DNA of 64,000 nt from CAYPNP01 sp964412195 (GTDB lineage Bacteria > Acidobacteriota > JAAYUB01): contig CAYPNP010000007.1 in assembly GCA_964412195.1 (NCBI GenBank), positions 1-64,000 on the forward strand, read 5' to 3'. A model generated the notes under the pieces. The model saw only the letters and a list, made by a program, of their open reading frames with translations, ran no database searches and had not been told where the DNA came from. Below are positions 49,386-57,846 of the stretch, in pieces; position 1 is the stretch's first letter, and each line of letters starts with the position of its first letter. Made by a program: the position numbers and the translations under genes.

Positions 49386-51998
49386 ATGAATCGCAAGCCG
49401 TTCTTTCTGGCATTCCTCCTTCTGCTGGCCCTCGGGACGACGGGTCCGGCCGCAGCCAATCCGGCGGACGAAGCCGGCGCCAAGGCGACCCCCGTCGGCC
49501 TGGACGACCTGGCCGCCCGGGCCCAGGTCATCTGCTGGGGCAAGCACGCCGGCGCCGGCCGGATCCTGACCTCCCAAGTGCTCAAGGGGGATGCGCCGGT
49601 GGACTTCACCGTTCCCGCCGCGCAGGCGGCTTTCCTGCCGCAGGGGGAGGAAATCCTGCTCTTCATCGCCGACCGCCGCACGGGATCGGTGTTGCCCGGC
49701 GCCACTTTCGTGGCCCGGAAAACCAAGGAGTACGGGCGAGTGATCCGCGGAGAGCTCAACGTCGCCGGCTTGCTGGCCAATCTGGAAGACCCGGTTCGAT
49801 ACTCCTTATACAACCTGCCCGCGGGCCCGTCGCTCCGGGGCAAGGGGGTGATGCCCCGTTCCCTCGGCGGCTTGGTGGACGAGGTGGTCAGCCGCGGGCC
49901 GCAACCTCTCAACGTCCGCCTCGACGAGTTCCAGGCCATCCTGAAGGGCATCCTGAAGGTGCAGGCTATCCTGGGGCGGGGACGGGCCGTCCCCGACCTG
50001 GTGAACCGTCCGGCGCCCGTGGCCGATCCGACCCTGGCGAGGCTCGTCGAATTCACGCCGCGCCAGGTCCGCCCGCCCCGTCCGGCCCGGAAAACGACCC
50101 GCCAGTTCTGCGGCGGCACACCCGTCGCCTGGTCCGGAACGGGGCCCTATCCGGGGGATGATGACGACGCCCTGATCCCCTTCACGGCCTTCTCCTTCCC
50201 CATCGACGGCGCCGCGTACGACAGTGTCTACATCAACACCAACGGGTATGTGACGTTCGGTTCCAGCTGGCACCCGGTCTGGCTCTTCATCGGCGACGTG
50301 TACACCCTGTTCAACCAAGCCCCGGCGACCATCGCCCCCCTCTGGGCCGACCTCGACCCATCCTCCGGCGGCACCGTCACGTACCAGGAAGTGAGCGCCG
50401 ACGAGTTCGTGGTCTGCTGGGAAAACGTGCCCTCCTGGGATAACGGCCTGGCGGATTCCAACTCGTTCGCCGTGCACCTGTACAGCAACGGCGACTACCT
50501 GTTCGAGTACGACTGGGTGGACGACCTGAACGGCGTCCTGGCAGCCACGCCCGGCGGCGCAGCGGAAACCATCCCCGGCGACTGGGACTTTTCCCTGGAG
50601 GACGGCCACCACCTCGGCACCGGGCAGGAGCGACGCTGGTACGACATCTATGCCAACGACCTCGGTTATATCGATTACAGCAGCTTCACCTTCTCCGGGA
50701 ATCCCGGCGGCGTCCTGCCTGCCGACCAGCACGAGCCCAACGACAACCGCTACCACGCCTTCCGCGTGCCGGACCGGGGCGGCTACGCCGATTTCGCCAC
50801 GCTGGACGGCTGCGAGCTGCACCCCTCCGACACCGACTGGTTCGAGATCGACCTGCCGGCCGGCGCCTACCTCCTGCGCGCGTCCGCCTGGTCCTGGAAC
50901 CTCCTGGACGTGAACATCGTGGACACGGTGCTCGGGGTGTTCGACGCCGACGGCAACCTCGTCTGGTTCAACGACGATGCCGGATTCTCCAGCGACAGCG
51001 AGCTGATCCTGAGCCTCACCGGCGGGCGATACTTCGTCGCGGTCAGCGCCTACCCCGATACGGGGTTCGACGGCAGCCACGCCCGCAGCGGCTCCTACGG
51101 CCTGAACATCCGGTACTACGAATCCACGGGGGTGCCGCTGCCCCTGGCGGACGACGACTTCATCCCGGTCAAGCTGCCGTTCCGGTTCCAGTTCGGGAAC
51201 CCGTGGGACACCATCTTCGTCGGCTCCAACGGCAACCTGACCCTGCTGGACGGGAGCACCGATCCCTCCCCCGGCCGGGACGCCCTCGAGGCGGGACCGC
51301 CGCGCATCGCCCCCTGGTGGGACGACCTCAATCCCGAGGCGGCCCCTGCCCCGCAGGGCGTGTACGTCTTCCCGTTCGCCGATGCGGCCCTCGTCTGGTG
51401 GTACGGCGTGCCCGACTATTTCGGCACCCAGCTCGTCAACGCGCTGGCGGCCCTGTACGACGATGGATCCTTCACCCTGCTGGACGGCGAGACCACCGAC
51501 CACGGCCTGACCGGTTACGGCCTCGGCCTGGGCCACCCGTCCGGCGGCCCCATCGACCTGGACCGGGAACTCCGGCGGCATTCCGTCCCGGACGAGATGG
51601 CCGGCGGCGACCCCGTCATCGGTACGGGCTGGGAGCTGTACATGTACCAGACCTTCCTCGACGGAAACCCGGTCACCGTTCCCGAGATCCTGACGTACAT
51701 GGGCTGCTACCCGTACGAGTTCATGACGTACGATCCCGAAAACGACACGTACATCTACCTGCGTTCCCCCGACCGCTTCCGGGTGATGAGCCGCAGCCGG
51801 GCCTCCGGATACTACCTGTCCCGGATGTACGATCCCCTGTGCCTCTACAGCCCGGGCGACAACCGGATCCACTTCACCGTGGGCGCCGTGATGGAGGACT
51901 TCCACGCCCGCGGCTGGTTCCAGATGGACCGGCCGTGGGGATACGGCGCGGCCGTCGGCCACAACCACCACGTGCCATGGACCTGCCTGGGCTACTAA
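49386..51998 (+). CDS. Secreted multidomain protein with NIDO-like and PPC-like beta domains
   Basis: An 870-residue exported protein. A signal peptide occupies residues 1-24 (MNRKPFFLAFLLLLALG; cleavage near AAA). After an N-terminal part of unknown fold, a region near 265-395 resembles nidogen-type NIDO domains (INTNGYVTFG, WADLDPSSGG). A region near 460-580 resembles bacterial pre-peptidase C-terminal (PPC) domains (DQHEPNDN, then SDTDWFEIDLPAG). A second NIDO-like block follows at about 590-720 (VGSNGNLTL, PRIAPWWDDLNPE). No protease motif is seen, so it is more likely adhesive than enzymatic. The start at 49386 follows GGGGAAA. It is a single-gene unit. Confidence 0.75.
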   Translation: MNRKPFFLAFLLLLALGTTGPAAANPADEAGAKATPVGLDDLAARAQVICWGKHAGAGRILTSQVLKGDAPVDFTVPAAQAAFLPQGEEILLFIADRRTGSVLPGATFVARKTKEYGRVIRGELNVAGLLANLEDPVRYSLYNLPAGPSLRGKGVMPRSLGGLVDEVVSRGPQPLNVRLDEFQAILKGILKVQAILGRGRAVPDLVNRPAPVADPTLARLVEFTPRQVRPPRPARKTTRQFCGGTPVAWSGTGPYPGDDDDALIPFTAFSFPIDGAAYDSVYINTNGYVTFGSSWHPVWLFIGDVYTLFNQAPATIAPLWADLDPSSGGTVTYQEVSADEFVVCWENVPSWDNGLADSNSFAVHLYSNGDYLFEYDWVDDLNGVLAATPGGAAETIPGDWDFSLEDGHHLGTGQERRWYDIYANDLGYIDYSSFTFSGNPGGVLPADQHEPNDNRYHAFRVPDRGGYADFATLDGCELHPSDTDWFEIDLPAGAYLLRASAWSWNLLDVNIVDTVLGVFDADGNLVWFNDDAGFSSDSELILSLTGGRYFVAVSAYPDTGFDGSHARSGSYGLNIRYYESTGVPLPLADDDFIPVKLPFRFQFGNPWDTIFVGSNGNLTLLDGSTDPSPGRDALEAGPPRIAPWWDDLNPEAAPAPQGVYVFPFADAALVWWYGVPDYFGTQLVNALAALYDDGSFTLLDGETTDHGLTGYGLGLGHPSGGPIDLDRELRRHSVPDEMAGGDPVIGTGWELYMYQTFLDGNPVTVPEILTYMGCYPYEFMTYDPENDTYIYLRSPDRFRVMSRSRASGYYLSRMYDPLCLYSPGDNRIHFTVGAVMEDFHARGWFQMDRPWGYGAAVGHNHHVPWTCLGY

Positions 51999-52194
51999 CC
52001 CGCCCCCCCCGCCAGGACCCGGTGACGGGGAGACGGGGGGATGGGGTGATGGAAACGGCGAAACGGCGGTGGGGCGAAGCGGCGAACGCGGCCTAACCCA
52101 ACTCGATTCGGAGAAAAATGGAAAGGTATCAAAGATATAACCATCTGATAAAAAAAGTTTTTACACTGAGATTTGCAAAATTCCGAATATTTAC

Positions 52195-52223
52195 TTGACA
52201 AGACCGCATCCAATCCGTATGAT
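52195..52223 (+). promoter_or_regulatory. Sigma70 promoter of FmdB-like gene
   Basis: Perfect TTGACA (52195-52200) and TATGAT (52218-52223) are separated by exactly 17 bases, one of the clearest promoters in the window. The leader to the ATG at 52256 is about 26 bases. Confidence 0.82.
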
Positions 52224-52255
52224 TCGCTGTTACCGTACAGACCGGAGTTGAAAAG

Positions 52256-52534
52256 ATGCCTATCTACGAGTATCAGTGCGGCGCGTGCGGCCACCGCTTC
52301 GAGCGGATCCAGAAATTCTCGGATCCCGCCCAGTCGGAGTGCCCCAACTGCGGCCAGCCCGTCGAGAGGCTTGTTTCCGCCCCGGCAATCCAGTTCAAGG
52401 GCAGCGGCTGGTACATCACCGACTACGCCCGCAAGAATTCACCCTCACCCTCCCGCGAGACCTCCGGGAAGGAGGAGAAAAAAGAATCGATTGATCCCCC
52501 ATCCAAAAAAGACACACCAGACAAAACTGCGTAA
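52256..52534 (+). CDS. FmdB-like zinc ribbon protein
   Basis: A 92-residue protein with an N-terminal FmdB-type zinc ribbon: MPIYEYQC, then C8-x2-C11 and C29-x2-C32 (CGACG, CPNCG), followed by a polar, Lys/Ser/Glu-rich tail. These small proteins are named after a formylmethanofuran dehydrogenase regulator, but their true role is unclear. GGAG lies 10 bases before the ATG. It has a near-consensus promoter. nifU-nifS follows 240 bases later, behind a GAAA-loop hairpin. Confidence 0.88.
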   Translation: MPIYEYQCGACGHRFERIQKFSDPAQSECPNCGQPVERLVSAPAIQFKGSGWYITDYARKNSPSPSRETSGKEEKKESIDPPSKKDTPDKTA

Positions 52535-52588
52535 GCAGCCCTCCAAAGACAACACTACCATCGATTTGACCTACCATACAAACTTGGA

Positions 52589-52610
52589 GCTCCCGGCGAA
52601 AGCCGGGAGC
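52589..52610 (+). terminator. GAAA-tetraloop hairpin between fmdB-like gene and nifU
   Basis: A perfect 9-bp stem (52589-52597 with 52602-52610) is closed by a GAAA tetraloop. A weak C/T-rich tract with four Ts (CACCTTTTC) follows about 12 bases later. It may terminate the upstream transcript or act in the nifU leader. Confidence 0.45.
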
Positions 52611-52772
52611 CTCCTCACCCACCTTTTCTCCTTGAAACCCTTTGGCATTTGATGCTTCTAAATACTGTGCGCGCCACGGATGACACCCCCCGGGACGAGC
52701 CGGATCGACGGACGCCCGGGAGTTCTCCAGGCACACGACGCCACCATCCAGCATTCATCGGAGGACCGCACC

Positions 52773-53624
52773 ATGTGGGATTATTCGGACAAGGTCAAGG
52801 ACCATTTCTTCAACCCCCGCAACGTCGGCGAGCTGCCTGACGCCAACGCCGTCGGGGACGTCGGCTCCATCGCCTGCGGCGACGCTCTGCGGATCTACCT
52901 GAAGGTGGATGAAAACCAGCGGATCGTCGACGTGCGGTTCAAGACCTTCGGGTGCGGCTCGGCCATCGCCTCCGCCTCGGCGCTGACGGAGATGGTCAAG
53001 GGCAAGTCGCTGGACGAGGCTCTCCGGATCACCAACCAGGACATTGCCGACTACCTCGGCGGCCTGCCGCCCGAGAAGATGCACTGCTCGGTCATGGGCC
53101 GCGAGGCGCTGGAGGCGGCGGTGGCCAACTACCAGGGCCTGAGCCGGAAGCACCTCCACGAGGAAGACGAGGGGCGCATCATCTGCCACTGCTTCGGCGT
53201 GACCGAGGGCCTCATCCGCAAAGTGGTCCGCGAGAACAACCTGTCCAGCATCGAGGAAGTGACCAACTACACCAAAGCCGGCGGCGGCTGCCAGAGCTGC
53301 CACAACGACATCGACGAGATCATCCAGGAAGTGAAGAAGGAGCGGCTGGGCCGCACGCAGGAGCCGGCCCCCAAGCGCAAGATGACCAACGTGGAGCGGA
53401 TCCTCAAGATCCGGGAGGTCCTCGAGGAGGAGATCCGCCCGTCACTCCAGCAGGACGGCGGCGACATCGAGCTGGTGGACGTGGACGGCCGCCGCGTGCT
53501 GGTCGCCCTCCGCGGCGTCTGCGCCTCCTGCCCGAGTTCGACGCTGACCCTCAAGGGCGCCGTGGAAGCCCGCTTGCGCGAGTTCGTGGACGAGGAGCTG
53601 GAGGTGGAGGAGGTGCGCTCATGA
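52773..53624 (+). CDS. nifU: Iron-sulfur cluster scaffold NifU (full length)
   Basis: A 283-residue three-domain scaffold. An IscU-like N-terminal domain carries the cluster-assembly cysteines in SIACGD, TFGCGSA and MHCSV. A central BFD-like [2Fe-2S] domain has ICHCFG and GGGCQSCH. A C-terminal Nfu domain has CASCPSS (about 252-258). It receives sulfur from NifS and builds clusters for transfer to apo-proteins. GGAGG lies 8 bases before ATG 52773; upstream frame is unsupported. It overlaps nifS by 4 bases. With no nitrogenase genes here it probably serves general cluster assembly, as in many anaerobes. Confidence 0.95.
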   Translation: MWDYSDKVKDHFFNPRNVGELPDANAVGDVGSIACGDALRIYLKVDENQRIVDVRFKTFGCGSAIASASALTEMVKGKSLDEALRITNQDIADYLGGLPPEKMHCSVMGREALEAAVANYQGLSRKHLHEEDEGRIICHCFGVTEGLIRKVVRENNLSSIEEVTNYTKAGGGCQSCHNDIDEIIQEVKKERLGRTQEPAPKRKMTNVERILKIREVLEEEIRPSLQQDGGDIELVDVDGRRVLVALRGVCASCPSSTLTLKGAVEARLREFVDEELEVEEVRS

Positions 53625-54811
53625 GCCGGGTGATCTACCTCGACAACAACGCCACCACCCAGGTCGACAACCGGGTGGTGGAGGCGATGGTGCCGTTTCT
53701 CAACAAGTTCTACGGCAACCCGTCAAGCATGCATTCCTTCGGCGGCCAGGTGGGGAAGCACCTCGTGCACGCCCGGGAACAGGCCGCCCAGATCCTGCAC
53801 GCTGACCCGACCGAGATCGTGTTCACCAGCTGCGGCAGCGAGAGCGACAACACCGCCATCCGCGGCGTGCTGGACACCAACCCCGACAAGCGGCATATCA
53901 TCACCACCCGGGTGGAGCACCCGGCGGTGCTGAACCTCTGCCAGTTCCTGAAGAAGCGCGGCTACGAGGTCACTTTCCTGAGCGTCGACGGCGAGGGCCG
54001 CCTGGACCTGGACGAGCTCCGCGGCGCCATCCGGCCCGACACGGCCATCGTCTCGGTCATGTACGCCAACAACGAGACCGGCGTGGTCTTCCCCATCGAG
54101 GAGATCGGCCAGATCGTCAAGTCCCACGGCGTCATCTTCCACGTGGACGCCGTGCAGGCCGTCGGCAAGCTCCCCCTGGACATGGCCCGCAGCGCCATCG
54201 ACCTGCTGGCCCTCTCCGGTCACAAGATCCACGCCCCGAAGGGCATCGGCGTGCTTTACATCCGCCGCGGCACCCGCCTGACGCCGCTCATCATCGGCGG
54301 CCACCAGGAGCGCAACCGCCGCGGCGGCACCGAGAACGTTTCCTCCATCGTCGGCCTGGGCGCGGCCTGCGAGATCGCAGCGACCAACCTGGTGGAGGAG
54401 AACACCCGCGTGCGCCGGCTCCGCGACAAGCTGGAAGAGGGCATCCTGAAGGCGGTTCCCAACGTCCGCGTCAACGGGGACCGCGTCCACCGCCTGCCCA
54501 ACACGTCCAACATCAGCTTCGAGTACATCGAGGGCGAGGCCATCCTCCTGCTGCTGGACCAGTTCGGCATCTGCGCCTCTTCCGGCTCGGCCTGCACCTC
54601 CGGCTCCCTCGAGCCGTCCCACGTGCTGCGGGCTATGGGCGTCCCCTTCACCGCCGCCCACGGATCCATCCGCTTCAGCCTGAGCCGGTACAACACCGAG
54701 GAGGAGATCGACCTGGTCCTGGAGAAGGTCCCCGGGATCGTCGAGCGGCTCCGCGCCATCTCCCCGTTCTGGCAGGAATACCAGCGGGAACTGGCCAGCT
54801 CGAAGGCCTGA
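53621..54811 (+). CDS. nifS: Cysteine desulfurase NifS
   Basis: A 396-residue PLP-dependent enzyme that takes sulfur from cysteine for cluster assembly. The N-terminus YLDNNATTQ is typical of NifS/IscS. The PLP lysine is in LSGHKIHAPKG, and the catalytic cysteine loop is SSGSACTSGS (about 325-334), the NifS-like group I form with a long loop. The ATG overlaps the nifU stop. It converges with the helicase gene; an 9-bp hairpin lies between them. Confidence 0.96.
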   Translation: MSRVIYLDNNATTQVDNRVVEAMVPFLNKFYGNPSSMHSFGGQVGKHLVHAREQAAQILHADPTEIVFTSCGSESDNTAIRGVLDTNPDKRHIITTRVEHPAVLNLCQFLKKRGYEVTFLSVDGEGRLDLDELRGAIRPDTAIVSVMYANNETGVVFPIEEIGQIVKSHGVIFHVDAVQAVGKLPLDMARSAIDLLALSGHKIHAPKGIGVLYIRRGTRLTPLIIGGHQERNRRGGTENVSSIVGLGAACEIAATNLVEENTRVRRLRDKLEEGILKAVPNVRVNGDRVHRLPNTSNISFEYIEGEAILLLLDQFGICASSGSACTSGSLEPSHVLRAMGVPFTAAHGSIRFSLSRYNTEEEIDLVLEKVPGIVERLRAISPFWQEYQRELASSKA

Positions 54812-54829
54812 TCCCTTTTTCGCGGCACA

Positions 54830-54853
54830 ACCGCCGCCGTGGCAGGCGGCGGT
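54830..54853. terminator. Hairpin between convergent nifS and helicase genes
   Basis: A perfect 9-bp GC stem (54830-54838 with 54845-54853), loop of 6. It lacks a T-run on either side, so terminator activity is uncertain. Confidence 0.4.
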
Positions 54854-54863
54854 CCCTCCGCGG

Positions 54864-57218
54864 TCAGCCCAGCTTCTCCAGATTGGCCAGATGGGCCAGG
54901 AGGTGCTTGAGGCCCCTCTTTTCGAAGGCGATGGTCAGCTTGATCCCCTTCTGACTCTTTTCCACCTTCAGGATGGTCCCCATGCCGAACGAGGCGTGCC
55001 GGACGGCCTGGCCCGACTTCCAGCCGCCCGCCCCGTCCTGCGCCCCCGCCTCCCGCCGGGGAGCGGCGCCCACGGTCTTCCGGACTCCACCGGCCGGTGC
55101 GGCCGGCCGCCCGGCAGGAACGCGCTGGACGATCTTTGCGGCCTGCGCTGGCGCCGCCGGCCGGGATCCGGACCGCTGCTGGAAGAACGACCGGACGTCG
55201 TCGACGGTGTCCAGGGTGACGAAGCCCTGGTCCCGCAGCTTTTCCTTGGCCCGCCCCCCGGCCGCCGGCCGCTCGGGACGCAGCGGGAACGGGGCGTATG
55301 GTCTCAGTTGCAGCAGGCCCTCCGGGGGAATCTCCTTCAGGAAGCAGGACGGCTCGGTGGGCTCGGCGGGCGAGCCGTCGAAGCGGGCCCGGCTCCTGGC
55401 CAGGCTGAGGGCCAGGCGCTGGCGGGCCCGGGTCATGCCCACGTAGCACAGCCGGCGCTCCTCCTCGATGTCGTCCTCCTTCTCCAGGCTGCGCCGGTGG
55501 GGCAGCAGGCCCTGCTCGAACCCGACCAGGAAGATGTAGTCGAACTCCAGCCCCTTCGCCCCGTGCAGGGTCAACAGGGACACCCGGCCCGATCCCTGGA
55601 CGGTGTCGCCCTCGTTGACCAGGGCCACGCGGTCCAGGAACGTGCCCAGGTTGCCGCCTTCCCGCTCGTGCTCGATCGCCATCTGTAGCAGCTCCTGGAT
55701 GTTCTCGCGCCGCGTCTCGGCGTCGGGCTCGGCGCTCGTCTCCAGGAATTTCTTGTAGCCCGACAGGACGTAGACCTTTTCCAGCAGGCCGCCCAGCGGT
55801 TCCTGTCCGGCCAGCCGCTCCAGGCGCAGGATCGCGTCGCGGAACTGGACCAGGCCGGACCGGCCGCGCGACTGGAGGTTCTCGCCCTCGGCCTCGGCGG
55901 CCAGGCTGTCCCAGACGGTTTTTCCCTGCCGCCGGGCTTGCTGGACGATGAAGTCGACCGTCTTCTCGCCGATCCCCCGCGGGGGCGTGTTGATCACCCG
56001 CAACAGGGCCACCTCGTCCTGCCGGTTCTGGAGCAGCTTCAGGTAGGCGACGATGTCCTTGATCTCCCTGCGGCCGTAAAAGCTCAGCCCGCCGATGATG
56101 CGGTAGGCGATGGACTGCCTCTTCAGCGCGTCCTCCATCCGGCGGGACTGGAAATTCGCCCGGTAGAGGATCCCCACCGTGGCCTCGAAGTCCTCGAGCA
56201 GCACGTCCTTGACCGCGCGGGCCACCCAGCCGGCCTCCTCGGCGGCGTCCCCGGCCTGGTAGAGAACCACCGGCTGCCCCTCCTGGTTGGCGGTCCAGAG
56301 GGTCTTTTCCCGCCGCCGCTGGTTGTGGGCCACCAGGGCCGAGGCCACCCGCAGGATGGAGCGGGTCGAGCGGTAGTTCTGCTCGAGCTTGAAGATCCGG
56401 GCGGCTGGGTAATCCCGCTCGAAGTTCAGGATGTTGGCCATCACCGCGCCGCGGAACCCGTAGATGGACTGGTCCTCGTCCCCGACCACGCAGAGGTTCT
56501 GGTGGATGGTGGTCAGGTGGCGGACCAGCTCGTACTGGGGCGGGTTGGAGTCCTGGAACTCGTCCACCAGCAGGTAGCGGTACTGGCGGCCCACCGCCTC
56601 CCTGACGTCCGGGAATCGTCGCAGGATCTCGTTGGCCTTCAGGATGAGGTCGTCGAAGTCCAGGGCGCCGTTCTGGCGGAGGCTCCGCTCGTACGCCCGG
56701 TAGGCCTCCGCCACGGTGGCGTCCTCGGGGCGGAAGAAGCGGCGGGCGTATTCGTCCGGCCCGATGGCGTGGATCTTCGCCTGGCCGATCCGGTACTGCA
56801 CCAGGTCGGGCGTGATCTGCTTCTCGTTGGCCCGCAATGCCTTGAGGATGCTCTTGATGAGCCGGAGCTGGTCGTCGGAGTCGTAGATGGTGTAGTCCCG
56901 GGGCCAGCCCAGCGCCCCGATCTCCCGGCGCAGGAACCGCGCGCAGAAGGAGTGGAAGGTGCAGACCGTGGGCATCCGGGTGACCCGCCCCTCCAGCAGG
57001 GACTGGATCCGCTCCTTCATCTCGCCGGCGGCCTTGTTGGTGAACGTGACCGCCAGGATCTGCTCCGGACGGAACCGGCCCGAGTCGATGAGCGCCGCCA
57101 CCTTGTAGGTGATGACCCGCGTCTTGCCGCTGCCCGCGCCGGCCACCACCAGCATGGGCCCGCCGGAGTATTCCACCGCCTCCCGCTGGGACGGGTTCAG
57201 GTCCCTGGCCAGATCCAT
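54864..57218 (-). CDS. UvrD/PcrA/Rep-type superfamily 1 DNA helicase
   Basis: A 784-residue 3'-5' DNA helicase. Walker A is GAGSGKTR (27-34); DEFQDSN is the Walker B/motif II. Other motifs are GDEDQSIYGFRGA (motif III region), the QNYRST block, and the C-terminal LHGAKGLEFD and VGMTRAR motifs. The C-terminal ~60 residues (HASFGMGTILKV) resemble the PcrA/UvrD Tudor-like RNA-polymerase-binding tail. It acts in repair and in clearing stalled complexes. The start has no close strong ribosome site. The TonB-C-like gene at 57227-57625 ends 8 bases upstream, so both may share a transcript. Confidence 0.95.
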   Translation of the reverse strand: MDLARDLNPSQREAVEYSGGPMLVVAGAGSGKTRVITYKVAALIDSGRFRPEQILAVTFTNKAAGEMKERIQSLLEGRVTRMPTVCTFHSFCARFLRREIGALGWPRDYTIYDSDDQLRLIKSILKALRANEKQITPDLVQYRIGQAKIHAIGPDEYARRFFRPEDATVAEAYRAYERSLRQNGALDFDDLILKANEILRRFPDVREAVGRQYRYLLVDEFQDSNPPQYELVRHLTTIHQNLCVVGDEDQSIYGFRGAVMANILNFERDYPAARIFKLEQNYRSTRSILRVASALVAHNQRRREKTLWTANQEGQPVVLYQAGDAAEEAGWVARAVKDVLLEDFEATVGILYRANFQSRRMEDALKRQSIAYRIIGGLSFYGRREIKDIVAYLKLLQNRQDEVALLRVINTPPRGIGEKTVDFIVQQARRQGKTVWDSLAAEAEGENLQSRGRSGLVQFRDAILRLERLAGQEPLGGLLEKVYVLSGYKKFLETSAEPDAETRRENIQELLQMAIEHEREGGNLGTFLDRVALVNEGDTVQGSGRVSLLTLHGAKGLEFDYIFLVGFEQGLLPHRRSLEKEDDIEEERRLCYVGMTRARQRLALSLARSRARFDGSPAEPTEPSCFLKEIPPEGLLQLRPYAPFPLRPERPAAGGRAKEKLRDQGFVTLDTVDDVRSFFQQRSGSRPAAPAQAAKIVQRVPAGRPAAPAGGVRKTVGAAPRREAGAQDGAGGWKSGQAVRHASFGMGTILKVEKSQKGIKLTIAFEKRGLKHLLAHLANLEKLG

Positions 57219-57226
57219 CCCGCCCC

Positions 57227-57625
57227 CTACTTCACGACTTCAAAATGGAAATGGACTTCCAGGTACGGATAGTGGAAGCTCTTCGGCAGGGGCTCGAACG
57301 GCGCGGCACTGCGGATGCACTCCTGGCCGGCCTCGTCGAACCCCTTGGAGCCGGAGGTCATGTGCAGGGTCTGGACGGAGATCTTCCCCTCGCGGTTGAC
57401 CTGCACGATGACCACCGCCTTCTTCCCCACCGCTGGCAGGGACGGCGGGTTCTTCCAGGCGCCGATCACTTTCTGCACCATCGTCTGCTGGTACTTCGTG
57501 TCGGTGAAGGCCGAAGTGAAGTACCCCTTGATGCTGACGCCCGCGGCCTGGAGCGGGCTCGTGACCAGCACGCCGAGCAGCAGCAGGATCCCGGCCAGGA
57601 CGAACGGACGGGTCATGTGTCGCAT
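57227..57625 (-). CDS. Small exported TonB C-terminal-domain-like protein
   Basis: A 132-residue protein with a signal peptide (residues 1-28; hydrophobic core VLAGILLLLGVLV, ending LQAAG). The rest resembles the TonB C-terminal fold: KVIGAWKNP, then VIVQVNREGKISVQTL, CIRSAAPFEPLP and a final LEVHFHFEV strand. Unlike true TonB it lacks an N-terminal membrane anchor and Pro-rich spacer, so it is more likely a periplasmic relative than an energy transducer. GGGGGTG lies 7 bases before the ATG at 57625. The helicase gene starts 8 bases after it. Confidence 0.8.
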   Translation of the reverse strand: MRHMTRPFVLAGILLLLGVLVTSPLQAAGVSIKGYFTSAFTDTKYQQTMVQKVIGAWKNPPSLPAVGKKAVVIVQVNREGKISVQTLHMTSGSKGFDEAGQECIRSAAPFEPLPKSFHYPYLEVHFHFEVVK

Positions 57626-57846
57626 CGATGCACCCCCGATTGGGCCGGCTTCCAGCCGACCGGAGTTGTCCGGACGAGCCGGCGGACGGGCCGATCCGTT
57701 CCCGTCCGCCGAACCGGGTTATCTTAGCACAACGGAGTGGCCGGGCGCCGGGAGATTCTGGAGCCCTGGCCGGGGTTTTTTTCATACTATAAATTTAAAG
57801 TGGTACTATCATATATGTTTATCGCTCTCATCCATCGGAGGTTCCA

